Assembly: GCA_013076295.1 (NCBI GenBank)
Contig: RQOL01000906.1
Span: 496,001-560,000 of the forward strand
Reading direction: 5' to 3'
Length of the DNA stretch: 64,000 bases
From: Sanderia malayensis
Lineage: Eukaryota > Cnidaria > Scyphozoa > Semaeostomeae > Pelagiidae
A model generated the notes under the pieces. It made no database searches and was not told the origin of the DNA. It was given only the letters and a program-made list of their open reading frames with translations. The position numbers and the translations under genes are program-made. Of the stretch, positions 39,023 through 53,000 are shown in pieces (within the stretch, counting starts at the first letter, position 1; each line of letters starts with the position of its first letter).

Positions 39023-39680
39023 GCTCCAAATCAAAAGTTCAAAGGCAAGGCATCGTGGCTTCTTAAATAATACTTTTTGGCCTGGTTGGTTGTGATCAAG
39101 TCAAGTTTTGAAGCACGTGTGCATCTTTGCAGCAGCACATACATCAGTCTCGTTCTCATGTTCCATTCGACAATCGATTTCGACACAACGCAAAAAACTC
39201 AGAAGTAACGGGCACGCAACAGATCACAGAGGCGGCAGGGTATTTTTTCCAATAGTAACAACTACTAAATTAGTATTATAGTTTTTTCTACTGTATGTAG
39301 CAAAATTCTAAGAGTTCTGTTCATATCTAGTTCATCTGTTGATTGTGCAAAGGTATAAAGTGTTCTTTTTTCAAATGAAAAACCAGTGAAAATTCCTAAA
39401 AAATGCCCCAAAAATGCACTGAAAAGAGGTATGAGAAACTGATGCCAAACTACTTGAAAACATGTCAAGAAAAACAACATTTTCATCCAAAATTACAGTA
39501 CATAATTAATACATAAAATTAACACTTTATTTGAGCACAATCAACTGCTAATAGCTTGTAATAACCCTTTTTGAACCATTTTAAAAAAGAATACAAAATT
39601 TTATAGATCACTGTTCCTTTATAATTCCCAGGCTTCGATGATTATTTCATGAAAACTCTCTTAGCAGAAATATATCAAAT
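39023..39680. other. Gap between GMF 3' end and PUS10 start
   Basis: Only about 660 bp separate the two minus-strand genes. The GMF 3' UTR with AATAAA (minus strand, 39526-39531) and the PUS10 promoter must share it. I see no other feature. Confidence 0.5.
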
Positions 39681-40991
39681 TTATCTTGTAACTAACAATT
39701 TCGAGTGTAGCCAGTCAGTAGTAAGTTCATCCAAAGAGCGAACTTCAAAGACCTGAAAAATAATGCGAGCAAGATAAGAAAAATCACACATATTTAACAA
39801 AAACCCAGGTGATAATTGTTTTCAAATCAAAGCTTATTTGAAAAGGAAAACAAATAAATACTATCTAATTCATAAGACCATGGATGATACTAACTCTTGT
39901 CATATCCAGATGATTTACAAGTTCCAGCTTTGATCCAGCATACATCATGCTCATCTCGGGCTTACAGCCTGAAAAACATGAAAATGTAATTGAATGAAAT
40001 AATTCAGATGCAAAATATGTCATAAGCAATTTGTAAACGTCAACATTACATGGATCTAACCTGATGGAGAGGCAAATATAAAAGACAACGGGAAAGATAC
40101 CCTGCCATCACTGTGATTCAATACACTGCTATATATTAAATATCTGCAAGTAAAAAAAAACAATTGAAAGATATATGGCTGAGTATCTATATAATGAGCC
40201 CCATGAAAGATTCTATTTCTGGAAAATGCAATGTATGCTTCTATGAGATACATCATAATATCATCACATATTTGTCACAACATGCATTAGTTATCATATT
40301 GTGTATGTCTACACAATGAGCTGAACTTACTTTGCTGTTAATTAAACAAATAGTTTATGTAGTTTTATATAAAGAGTAGTTTATACACATACACGTTACA
40401 ATATTCTCTTTGTCACACTCTAAAAATTATTAAAACTTTGTTTGTTTTCTTCAATTTTTGTCTTACTGATAAGAAATAATTCATACCTTGGCTGGTGGGC
40501 AGGCAAAATGTTGGCAACGTCTTCCAATGTAAGGCCATCAGAACCAAAATCCTGTAAAAACCAAAATAAACATAAAACTACCAACAAAACAAAATAGATG
40601 AAACTTGACTTAATACTTAATTCCGTTTTTGAAAGCTAATTCCCCACCAATGCTTCTTCAGTTAGAGCTGTATCTTCTTCAACTAGCAATTTGTCTGCAT
40701 CAATCTTACCTGGAAGCAAATTAATCCTTTAATCCTTTAAAATTTTGTAATTCTAAGCAAGAATTTATTATGCAAAATATTCTATCATTCCCAATCAACT
40801 TACATATGATAGCAAAGTTCCCCTTCTGTTTGTTAAATTGTAATCTTTTTACTTTCTCCTTCAATGCAGGATCTATGCTACAAATTGACACCTTAGAAGA
40901 CTGTGAAAAAATTGTCAAAATGATTATGCAGAATATGGCTTTCATCGGCACATATAAGCAATACTGAGCTTTTAAGAGCTTAACCTACCAT
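39681..40991 (-). CDS. GMF: Glia maturation factor, ADF/cofilin family (7 exons, 151 aa)
   Basis: Binds the Arp2/3 complex and promotes actin branch removal. Minus-strand exons: 40989-40991 (only the ATG), 40804-40900, 40648-40709, 40487-40551, 40061-40143, 39895-39968, 39681-39752. The ATG stands alone at the end of its exon, directly before gtaggt. The protein reads MSSKVSICSIDP..., then KIDADKLLVEED, LPAHQPRYLIYSS, DGRVSFPLSFIFASP, GCKPEMSMMYAGSK and TRVFEVRSLDELTTDWL. These are the successive conserved blocks of GMF, covering the whole ADF-H domain. Length is close to vertebrate GMFB (142 aa). The upstream leader has at least one more exon and an upstream ORF that overlaps the start codon (next entry). 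Confidence 0.96.
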
Positions 40992-41250
40992 TACGGTGTT
41001 GGCTTTTGAAATTCTTTTTGATAAACTTCAGTGTTGATAAACAACAGACTAAAATTAGAAATAGAAACGCCTTATAGTTTTCACTTTCTTGAAACCTTTA
41101 CAGCTTAAATAGATGTTAAGGAATGTGGTTCATTAAATACAAGGTTTGTTAGAGCTGATTTAGTTCAGAGAGAATTACAAAATAGCATAAAAATGGTTAC
41201 CTTTTCCAAAACTTCAAATCGAATTTAGCATCAAACAACACGGAAGTCAT
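40991..41250 (-). other. Upstream ORF in the GMF leader, overlapping the start codon
   Basis: A likely leader exon ends at 41201 (AAAAG|gtaacc) and splices to an acceptor before 41048 (tttttag|TCTG). An ATG at 41250 opens a frame of 35 codons through this junction. Its stop TAA shares the A of the GMF start, giving TAATG at 40989-40993. It is not recognisable as a protein. The splice is inferred from consensus sites only. Confidence 0.55.
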
Positions 41251-41498
41251 ACGTAATGTGCCAGCCTCTTATTCAATACGTGTCAGATCGAGGCACAAAT
41301 ATGCAAAGAGATTTCTGCTCTTCGCGTTCTTCGTCCGCATTTCTTTGTGACCATTAGCAGCAGCATACGCATAGACTTTACTGTGGAGGCAGAAAAAACA
41401 TTTCTCATCAATTCTTTCTTCATTACTTCTTCTAAATACTTTATGCAAGTTTATTATTTGCATTCAAGTGCTTTACTATTGCTATCATTTGAGCCAAA

Positions 41499-41772
41499 AT
41501 GAGTAAAAATAGCGAGCCATTGATGGTTAATGCCGAGAGTGGATGATGTCGTTGTAGCATTAAGAGAAGTTGATAGTAAAATGATGAATGTTTATATCGA
41601 TGTGTCTGATAGTTTTAGCAAAGAATTACACAATGAATTGAATAAAAAGGGGAAAGATCTTCAAGTCGAGATTGCAGAAAGTAAATATTCAGGATTCATT
41701 GTGTACTTTAACAATATCTGTTGTTCAGATACGAGTCTACCTCGATCGATGATACTCTGCTCATATTTATAA
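41499..41772 (+). CDS. Possible orphan coding exon, divergent from GMF
   Basis: ATG at 41530 opens an 80-codon frame whose first 50 codons look coding (MPRVDDVVVALREVD..., SFSKELHNELNKKGKDL). A possible donor gtaaat lies near 41681. An overlapping 15-codon ORF starts at 41499. There is no family match. It sits head-to-head with the GMF leader, so a shared promoter is conceivable. It may also be a chance frame. Confidence 0.25.
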
Positions 41773-41997
41773 TCTCTTTTTTCACCGTTGTTCAGAAAGT
41801 GTTTAGGTATTCGTTTCTTAGTCCACCCAACCATGATATAGTGCCAACCTTGCATGCATAAAATAGAGTCCAAAGCCAATCATGGACATCACATTTCTGG
41901 TTAAAAATTCTAGTAAAAATTAACAATTTAATAAAAAATAATTTATATCATATTAATTTGCAGTGTAATTTATGAAATCGTCACATTTTATTCGGTT

Positions 41998-44045
41998 CTA
42001 ATTATTTTTCTTAGGCAGCATGTCCTGGCTGAAGGTCGAGGCATAAAATTCTGGAACACTCGATTCTTTGGCAAACTTTTTGATAATCTCTTGTATCTTA
42101 ATCTTCCTGCAAACATGTGGAGGCGAATAACTGAAAGAAAACAAAAAAATCCATTGAGATATATGAATGATAAAAGATGCACAGTATGTCACAATCACAG
42201 GCTGATAATAATCATATAATCATATAATCATATAATCATATAATCATTAGTAATATGATAATAATATGATAATATGATAATAATCCTATCATTCGTTCAA
42301 TTATCTTATTGCATCAATACGCACGCAACTTGGATATATTGTATTTTGATAATAAATCATAGTAAATCAAAATTCCCTCACTATAGCGATGTTGCTTGAT
42401 GACGTGAGCAAAACAACCTTGCAAAAAATGATTGAATAAATTGAAAAATGATGCATACTTATCAATTTCTAATCTTCTTCTTCTGCAAATATTGATCGCA
42501 GTGTTTCTTGTCATTGTACCAAGAACTCTTCTTCCTAATACCATGCCATTGACAAGTGGGCCTCCAAAATGTGATCTAAAAACATCAAAGTGAACTTGCA
42601 ATTATCTCGCAGGAGCAAAACAGCAAACCTGGGCGTGAGAACAAATTCATCAAGCATCAGCGATTCAAATATACTCATATTAAAATGCCTCAATTCGACG
42701 AAAACAATTACCACAGTTGGTACATTTATTATTATTAATATGTATCATCATAAATAAATAATAAAAAGGACATAGCCATAAAGCCCAAGAGACAAAATGA
42801 GTCAAAATAACTCGAAATACAGTGGGATCCACGCGCAACAAAGCTCAAACCAAAACATGATTCGTTACATCAGAAACTCACTAACACAAAGTGGGTCAGA
42901 TGGTCAAGTTCGTTATACTGAATTAATTCGCTATAAAAGTGAGAGGGTGGGGGCGATTCGTTTATATCGATATCCATGTTAAATAAAAAAGACTTACCCA
43001 AATACGGACTTGATTTTGATCCTAAAAAGGCCAGTTTTCAAAGGATGAATGAAAATGATGCAAATCTCCTTTTCGGGTACTCTGCTACTTGTTGCACTTG
43101 TCGTTTGACTTTGCGAAAAGTTGTTGTTGCGTGTTTCAAAATGATTGATCAGCTCATTGATTGGAAAATGGTTGTGATCATTGAAGTCCTGTAGCCAGGC
43201 AACAACGACTTTTGTCTCTGATTGTGACGAATGGTCGCGCGATTTGGTGTCAACGTATACACTGTTACACTCTTGAGTTGTGTGTCTTCGATGCTTCTGG
43301 TCTACAAGATTAATAGTTATAGCATGACTCACAGCCAGCAAGCATATCACATACTTGAACATTGGGATAACTAATTTTATGTTGAACTTCAACAAGTGGA
43401 AAACCCAATCGAAACTTCGCTCCTGCTGACAAGGTTCCATGATTTCATTATATCTGAGGCAAATCAAAATCAAGGGAGACAAAAAATGTTCCAAACATCG
43501 AGGAATTCGATCAAAATAACTTACAGTAAAATTGCTAAGCTATTAACGGTTAGAAATTACCAGCAAAGGTTTAAAGAAGAATAAAAATTGGCTCAAATGT
43601 TAAGATGTGAGATATCTTACTTTCGGATGGGTCAGAAAACTGTCTTGCAAGATTCGCTGCTGAGTATTCACTTTCTTCTGGCAAATCTTCACTCTCACTT
43701 CGTTTTAATGATGGCACAGATGAAGAAGAACCAAAATCTTGCTCATCTGCGAGTTCAGGTGACGCAGACTCCGATGAATTTGACTAAAAATACATCATGC
43801 ATTCGATCAGAATCAAGATATATACAGCCAACTCTGTTTAACTGAAAGACTCTGTGGAAGCAGTGGAAGCATTAATACGTCAGCATTGAAGTACAAAAAG
43901 TTCGAATTATAGGGCATAAGAATTTGTCCTCGAGTGACTTTTGAAGGGACGATTCGTTCGAATTAGAGACGGCTAGAATCATACGAACTCAAACTGGGCT
44001 AATTTAACTGCACCTCAAAACTTCACTGTATTACAGAAGCTATAC

Positions 44046-44097
<52 letters not shown>

Positions 44098-47000
44098 GTA
44101 TAGATACGAAATGTATATCATAAAATAATTATTTACCTTCTTTAAATTTAAAGCCGGTACAATTATTGCCAATTCAGTAGCAACGTCGGAGTAATAGAGT
44201 ATTTGAGAGCCAATTGCATCTTGAAAAATTACAATTGTAAAGATAAGATATATACTAAAATCATCGGAAAGATATATCATATAAGATTCAAACCTGACAA
44301 TAAAAGCGCAAAATGTAAACCATCACAAAAATAAAAATATTTAAAAAAGAACTCCTCTCAATTCTCAAGAGGACAGGCTGGTGGACTTTTGCCACCTGGT
44401 TTAACTTCAATACGATAACGTTTGCTGATAACAATAACGGCTCAGTGGTCTAATGGTATGATTCTCGCTTTGGGTGCGAGAGGCTCCGGGTTCGATTCCC
44501 GGCTGAGCCCCAATTTTTGTATACACTGATCACCGTGCATTTTATTTTTTTCCCAACACTCGACAGATAGAGAAAACTTTGGCGGACAACTTTCTGCGCA
44601 ATGCGAAAACAAAATTTAAAAACCTTCACCACGGGAAATAATAAACTGACCTATATTGTGGTTTGTTGATTTGTTTCATGGATTTAAATATATAACATTG
44701 CGAGTCAAACCTGATTGCTCGTTGGAATTCTCCATTGACATCCAACTGGTCGAAGGTTGCCCAGTCCAACCAGAATGAGAGCCAATTGTAACTGGCCAAC
44801 CAAGAGACGTGATAAACTCAACAAAATGACTATCTTCTGCAGTTATCTGTAAAATAAAAACGCAATAAAAATTATTAACGCATTTTTCTATATTTTCTAG
44901 CATTGTGCGTACAGCAGAATTTGAAACGTCGCTGAAAATTTCTTTTGGCCAAAATTCGTCCAATGAATAAACAGATAAATAAATGGATATGTAGATAAAC
45001 GTTATTTTAGAGAAAAAACCAGGTCTGATAACTTTCCCCTGAGTCCTCTCGACTAAACTAAAAAATAAATATCAACATGCAGATGTTTAGAAAGAAGAAA
45101 AAAGTGCCCTTAAGAAAACAAACAATATATCTATATGAAAATGTTGCTCGCGATTTGAACTTTCTCCATGACAAAAAAATTGGTGTAGAAGTTAAGCACG
45201 ATGAATTGGAATAATTGAAAAGAATACCTCGTTGTTGATAATTTCTTCTCCATCTCTCTGGCCTTTTCGCACGATGAAAACATACATTGTATCATAAGAT
45301 CTATTGGACAATCTGTCGAGTGTTTTTAGTGAATTCTCAAATGCTCCATCGGAAGAGTTCAGTCTTAATAATCTTGCAAATGATCTGTTTGGCTTCTTCT
45401 AGAAAACACATGTTAAACAATAACATAGTAATGCATAACACAGAAAGCAATACAATTATACTATAGCAATAGGGCGATGCCAGAATAAATGTTGGCACGA
45501 AATGAAAGAGAAAAATACGAGAACTAAATTATTAAACAATCATGAGGGAAAAAGTAGAAATGTTGACATATTATAGATCGTATTATCAGAAAAATAGGAT
45601 ACAGTAAAATTTACCTCGACAGCACTCAAATTCAATATTCCGAGATGCGAAAGGTAGAGTCTTGAAGCTTTAAAGTTGCTCTGTGGCCTGTAATAAAAAG
45701 GTAAATAAGCAACAATGATTCGTATTGTTGCCATAAACCTGGGCAGGCATCACAACAGATGAATGACATCCTAGTGGCTCAAAGGGGCTTGAAAAGTGTT
45801 GTCGATATTTTATAAGACCGTCTTTAGAGAAAATATTGTTTGCAGGGGAGAAGGGGATGAATGATGTATGCAAAATTTGTAAAATTCGTGAGTGTCCCAG
45901 AACTTTTGTCTATTATTGTAGCTACGCATTTAAAACATGTTCACACTAACGTCGGTTGCCTCTGTTGGTCTACCATGTTGTATCTCTCTTCTCTTGCTAT
46001 TTGCTCAGATGTCCTTTCCAATTCGCTCTAAGAAAAAAATCGTCGAATGCTCAAAAGAAAATCGGATTTTAATAAATCAAGTCGTCCCAACAAAAAGCCT
46101 ACTGGTATAACAAACCAAGGCATCTTGTGAACAATTTAGAATTATGTAAACAAATTATTAATCTAATCTTTAGAATAATTGTTCACCTGAAGTTTCATGA
46201 TTTCCTTTATTTGGTCTTGGGCTTCGTTCTGGCTGTCTTCAGCTATTTCATTTAACTCAGGAATGCTCAGTTCACTAAATTAGATGGAGAAAAGGTGTTC
46301 ACAAACAAAAGTCCATTGAAAAATGAAAGAATGAATAAATATAGGAATGAATGAACGCATGTAAGAAAGAAGAAATGATTCTATGGATACAAATAATTCT
46401 TTCTATTACTAACTCACAAAGGACCAATAAATTGCTTCGAGATAACAAGATATAACTATTCTACAGTAAACTGTGTGCACAACTCGAACTCACTAGAGTT
46501 TAATGGGAATGGTTGAATAACAAGAAGCTATGCGTGAATATATGTTTCACTACATTGTTAATATGGAGCTTCTGATGTGGAGCATTTATCAAATCGAGTT
46601 GGGTGAACTGTAATATCCATAGGGACAATAAATTAGTTAGATGAAGATTTAGTTTAAGGTGTTAGAGAGAGAGAATGTATCTGCATTAAATATGGATGAA
46701 TGAATGAAATAAAAGACTTACGCTTGAACTTTTTCAACAAGGTCCACAGCTTCGGGGTAATATCTTTGATTCGCAGGGGCAATTTGAGGTGGCAAATCAA
46801 GAGGTGTTGGCTGTGGAGGCTCATTCAAATACGCCTCTACTAGATCCTGCGAAGGCAAAACAAAACGCCAATAAATATAAGTAATTTCATATGGAAAGCA
46901 AATTGATTTTATCGAAACGACTTATTGTGACTCCAGATAGTGTCTGAGACTTCAGTTTTTGCAGAAGAAAATGCGGTGTGTCTGAGAAGAATAGAAGTAA

Positions 47001-50000
47001 ACCATGTCATGAAATGGAATGGTGACAAGCGCGACTTTTCGAGAGATACTTCTCTCATCATGCATCTGGTTAAGAATGCATTGTGTTGGTTATTTATTCC
47101 TTACACGCATGTGAGTGCAGTAAATGTATATGAAATCATACTACAAACTGACTTGTTTAGATCTGGCGAAAAATCTCAACTGCATTAGGCTTGCTGTCTT
47201 TCCAGTTGGTCCGCGAATTATCGATGTAACAGAAGGCAGGTGCACTGTAAAAGAATTCAACAAGACATCAAAAGACGAAAAAGCAACTTAAAAACGATGG
47301 TAACGCTACAATGGCTACATTAATAACTAGGATGAGTAGCGACTGAACCGGTTATATAAGTATACGACCAAGTCAAGATTATTCAACAACTGTTTCATAT
47401 GAATTCATCGACATGTCAAACATTGTTTTTGTTTTCCTCACTTTCACTTGCTCAATATGAGGCTCGTACCTAAGTAGCTTGAAACCCCGATAATTTATGC
47501 AAATTTCACATTCCTCTTGTTCTCACTGATATTGATTTACTTATGCATCAGGAATGACTCTCTAGAGGTTTTATTAGCTCGCTAACAAAATTCTTGTTTT
47601 TCTGGTTGCTCAATTAATCTACTGTGCTAAGGTTGATAAAACAATGGATTGTTCTAACCTGATGACTGATCGACAGTGTCTTCCAGCATGCTCACTATGC
47701 AAGATGCATCAATTGCAAAATACAAGAACTGCATGAAAAAACGTGAACATTATCAATTCTATTTGTAACGCATCATTACGTATTCATCAAATGCACAAGA
47801 ACGTCTCATCAACAGCTATATAAACAGTGGAATGATAATAGAAAAAACACACAAAGAACACTACATTGATTGTTACTCACAGTTTCACACAATTGCCATC
47901 AACAGACAACTGAAAAGATAACTACCATCTCTTTGCTAATATGCAAACAGAAAAATGGTAAAGTATATCGTCTATACCTTCTTTCTGTCTTTGTTGACAG
48001 CTTTCGTGAGTAACCTCTCCTCGTCGAGTAAAGTTGAAAGAGATGCAGGACCAGAAGGCGTCGGAAAATTACCCTACGAAACAATAAACCAATGTGAATT
48101 TCTATACACTACACGACAGATTGGAAGGAAAAAATTTTCAAGTGAAAATTATTTGATAAAGCAAACACAAAGAAGAGGAATACAAAATTCGCATAAATCA
48201 TTGGGGTTTCCAACCACTGAACGCCGGGCCTGAAGCATACACGAAGCAAGTGATAATCAGAGGAAACAGAATTAATTCGAAATGAAGATTAATGGATTTA
48301 TCCAGCTCAAATGAATACATACCGTTTGCTCCATGATATAAGCCAACACACCTTCCGCAGCCTCACGAACTCTAAACGAGGCTGGCTTTAGTTCTTTCTC
48401 ACCTGTAAATAGAGACAATGTCTATATCAAAATACGTTACATATACACTGTTACACTGGTTGCAAATAATTATCGAAAAGCAAAAAGGATACTCCAAAAT
48501 AGCTTGAAGAATAAAATTAGCATTGGGTTACCTTTCATGACAGGGTGAAAACCAGTGGCGTGAGTCTGAAACAATAAAATGCAACATGAAATACTTTTGT
48601 CACAATTATAGAGAGTTGAATAATTGTATATCATGCATTGCAAATCGCACACCTTTGATTTGGTTCCTGAAATACCGAGTTCGACTACTTCCAGAAACGC
48701 ATTCAGACATGACTAAAGAAAAGAAAAATTAATGGCAAATAAAACTATAACTTTAACCGATGCATGCATGTAGCAATGTGAGAGTTTATGTAAACAGCGG
48801 AACTTGGATAAGTCGAACAGCCGGAGTTAGAAACGAATTGTTCAAGAGCTCGAGTAATCGGGGGACAATCTTGACGCAGACGTTAAGTAAATTAAGTCAA
48901 GAGAGACAGAAAAATGCCCGAGACGGCAGGCGTTCTAGTGAATCGGCAGTTGGTTAATCAATGCTCAACTGGTATAGTTAAGAATTCCACTCAATGGCTC
49001 GAAACCTTGCTTGAAAGCAACTTTGTACCTTACCTCATCCTCAAGCAGCCAATGATGGTTGAGAATCCACTGGGAAAGACAATTGAATGCTGCTACAATG
49101 ATCGAGTGCAAATCTCGCACATGCAATGGTGCTGCTTTGTTCGCTTGGTACTCAATGTAATTGCATATCCATTTCACACACTTCTTCGACTCAATCATAT
49201 CTGAAATTATAACAAAACGTCTTAATATTTGAGTCTTCACATGATGGTAGTCACAATTGAAACTCGATCAGTCAACTGAACTCAATTTGTTGGTCCCGAG
49301 TGCTTTGTGGATGCTTCAAGTTTTACCAAAGATGGCTCGAGCTCTCACCAGCTCGAACAAATTTCTTGTCTATTTGGCAATTCAACTTGTCAAAGTTCAC
49401 TGTGAATTATCGTGTTTACGTTTTGAAATCAAAACTCACGTTCTTTACTTATGTTTTAAAACGATAAGGTATAACAAAATAAGATAAAAATAATAAGAAT
49501 GACAACAATAGTAAAAACGCAATTGAAATCTTTAATTATGCAAATAAAATATTAAATTATATATTTACCGATGAACTTTGCGTCGAGTTGTGCTAGACCA
49601 GACAAAAGTTCGAGAGCTGACAATGTCACATTCATATCTGCCCGCCATTCTGGTGCAAACATCAGTTTTTCGCACAACAAGGTTACCATGTGAACAAACA
49701 GACCTTTAGTTGTAGATAAATCTAAATAAAAAACATCTCAGTAGCTCTTTTCATTGCTGCAATGGGTTGCTAACACCCACAATATCGATGTTTGCAAGAA
49801 AATAAAAGATCCCCCGATACATTGTATCTGATAAAATTTAATCTTCATATCGGCCAATGCGTCAGACAACCAGTCAGCCTGGTGCAGCATGAATTAACTG
49901 GACAATAACGTTTGAATAGACGATGCCTGTTTATAAAAGACTCTCCCAATAAACGCCCCTTATTTTCAGGGATTTGCTAATTAAGTACCAAGTGCAGCAA

Positions 50001-53000
50001 GTGCTTATATTCCCCATAATTGACAAAGCAAGATATTAATGAAAATGAGCAAAATAACAATCTCCTCCACCGAATAATAAAGACAATATGAAGTCTGAAG
50101 ATACCTTTAGAATCTCCAACAAATCCAACCATCGTCTTCATTTCTTCATTATTTGTTTTTTCAGAATCTTTTTTTCCTTTTTCATCCTTCTTCGCATTGT
50201 CATCCGAAAGACTGCGAATCTGAGAAATCGTCTTCGATCGCTTCATTGCGTCATTATCGTAATCATCATTGTCAATATGACTGTCTATGATGATCTCAGG
50301 CCCAGTGCCAGATGAAAACATCATTGTTTTCTTCTGCTCAACGGCCACCGTATCTTGAATCAACAGCATTGCACCTTGGGGGGACAAATGGTATTACATT
50401 ATTGCAACAACACAGTTAATCTCGATGTAACAAACTCCGGGGACGTCGAAAAAACTTTAAAGTTAGGTAGGTAGAAAGGTATCCGCCCACCCTCCTTTCT
50501 GGCCCCACCCAAGTCCATCCGTCAACCTGCATTCCGTCCCACGTTATGTCTCTAGAAACAACACAACTGTACAATATCGGGATAATATCAACGAGAAGGC
50601 ATGTAAAGCTGGAACTTAAATAATGTTCGGAGAGGGAAATGATTGCCGATGGGGCCGAAAAATCACGTAGATGGATAATGATGTAGACACTGTACTAAAG
50701 CAGCCATTAGCTTTAGGGATCAATGATTAGCTTCATTATATAAATGAGCAACATTGGTTGAGCAACATCTTCTCACTTTGTTACCCCAGCTATAATCCAA
50801 TCAATAGTTGTAAATCGTCAATTAGTAAGTAAAAAACAAAACGAAATAAATCAACCTGACCTCCAAGCAACATTTGCATGTTATTAGGATCAGTCTCGAC
50901 ATCAAGTGCTTGCGTGAGTAGGCTCGTAAGATGTGGTTTCAGAGCAAGAAACGTCAGACCGTCGCTGCGCAAATCTTGCGCCTCCGCACCACCACAAATA
51001 GCTGAAACAACAAAACAGAGGAAAATCACTCGAAGAGTCCCCCGGAAAATACGCAACTTTGGCATGGCTATCAATAATAAATATGTTTGAAACGGAGGGG
51101 TACAGATTGAAAAAGAATGCAAATCGGATTAAAGACATACGTTCGATTGTAACTGACAGAAAATGCAGTGGCATGCACAACATTGAAAGAAGAAGCCGAA
51201 TGCTTGATCTTCTAAGTTCAACTGGCTGGTGGTGGTTTCTGTACGATAAGAAATTCCAAAATAAGACAACGAACAATTATGTATGTTAATAATAAAAGAT
51301 ATATTCGACGCACTTTGCTGGAGGCATATAACATATCCACAAAATCCTTCTGGATGCAAGGGCGTTCTGTGTCTGTATCTGTATACTTAAGCTACCACTC
51401 ACTAACGAGTACATACGCTAGGGGAATGTTGGTGGTGGATTTCTGATTTCCACTCAACGCTTCTATTCGCGCGAAACAAGCTTAGCATGCATAAGCAGCT
51501 TGGCCACAGAGGCACAGGCCACAGAGAATGAGAAATGCGAAACGTACAGGTTATCTAAGATCGTACATACTTATATACATAAACATGCATGAAGCAAGCA
51601 AAATTGATAGGTAGAAACATACGCGATCTATTATTCTATATGACAAATACGCGTACTCATGCTTCAATGTATGTTTTAATGTAACCCACTTACCCGAGGT
51701 TGAGGTCTTTGTCCGATACAGACAAGGTGATTTCCAGAGCTTTGATGATATGAGGAACGAGAACGTGTACTCCTTGAAGATCAATCTTTAGAATATTCTT
51801 TGAACTCGTGAGTATATTGCTCAAAACATGGCCAGCACGGGTCTGTAAAAGATCGAACTCTCATCAACACTACATGAAAGCTAAGAAATATAAAAAATTA
51901 TCAATAATAAACTACAATGGAACCTCCATATGGACCCCAACGGAACAAACATTTTGCCCGTTTCATAGGGGTGCTCATTGTGCAAAGGTCGCACTTGCAA
52001 ATAAATGGACAATTTTGAACAATTTTGGAACAAAAGTATTTGTCTGTTGTTCAGAGATGTCTGGAGGTTCCATTGTATTACCTAATTAACAAGCTTTTGA
52101 AGAGATTGCAAGAATACCTCTTGCTAAGCATTAGTTTTAGAGACATCTTATGACATTTGCTGAGAAAGATTAAGAAATGTTTAAAAGAGATGTCTTCATA
52201 GTTATTTACCCAATAGTCAAAGAAGGTTGTAGAATTATTGCCTTGTGAGGATTCAAAGGGTCGTAGAGAATATTTAAAGATAACTCCTTACATATTTAGC
52301 CAAAATTTAGAAAGGGCTCTTTAGATATTTTGGTGGGCATTTGATAAAAATTGTAAAAAAGTACTTAAGTTGCTTACCACATGGTAGCAAAGACCGATGG
52401 CCATACTTAAGTAGAATCTTGCAAGGTAAATAGGAAGAATGGTCTCCCCTGATTTTTGACAGCAAAAGATGTGACACAATATACTGAAAGCCTCTGCCCT
52501 GCCATGCTCAAAATTGTCTTTACTTGGAGAAGCTCTAAACAAGAAAAGAATATACATAAATCACAACACAGTTGAGCCTTGGTAAACCAAACACGAAAGA
52601 AACAAGAACTGTTGTAAAACCACCAAGGTTTTAAGTTGTCAAGTGTCTTATGCATTTACAATGCAAGTTAATGCGGAAGAAGAAAATTAAATGCTTAACA
52701 GACCAAAGATTAAAAAGTCTTAGTTAAAAAAAATGGATTCATCAATATTGCAGTACCTTTTAGCATCTGAGGTTCTTGTACATTTTAATTCCTTTGGAAG
52801 TACACTGAATGATCGTAAAACTTCCTTCATATCAACACTAGATAGTGTTGCATCAAAAAGCCAAGAGCCAAAAACATGAAGAATGCTATTCACACCAGGA
52901 CCAGCTAAAGTAGATCTTGCTTTGGCCTTTGCTTTTTCCAGATCAGTGTATGCACTGCTCTCTTTCTGAATGGGTGATGATGGACCAGGGATTGTCAAAA

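Noticed and set aside
50902..51276. 124-codon minus-strand ORF
   Set aside because: It crosses a RALGAPB intron in the wrong frame. The true exons at 51141-51238 and 50861-51001 use other frames and splice in phase.
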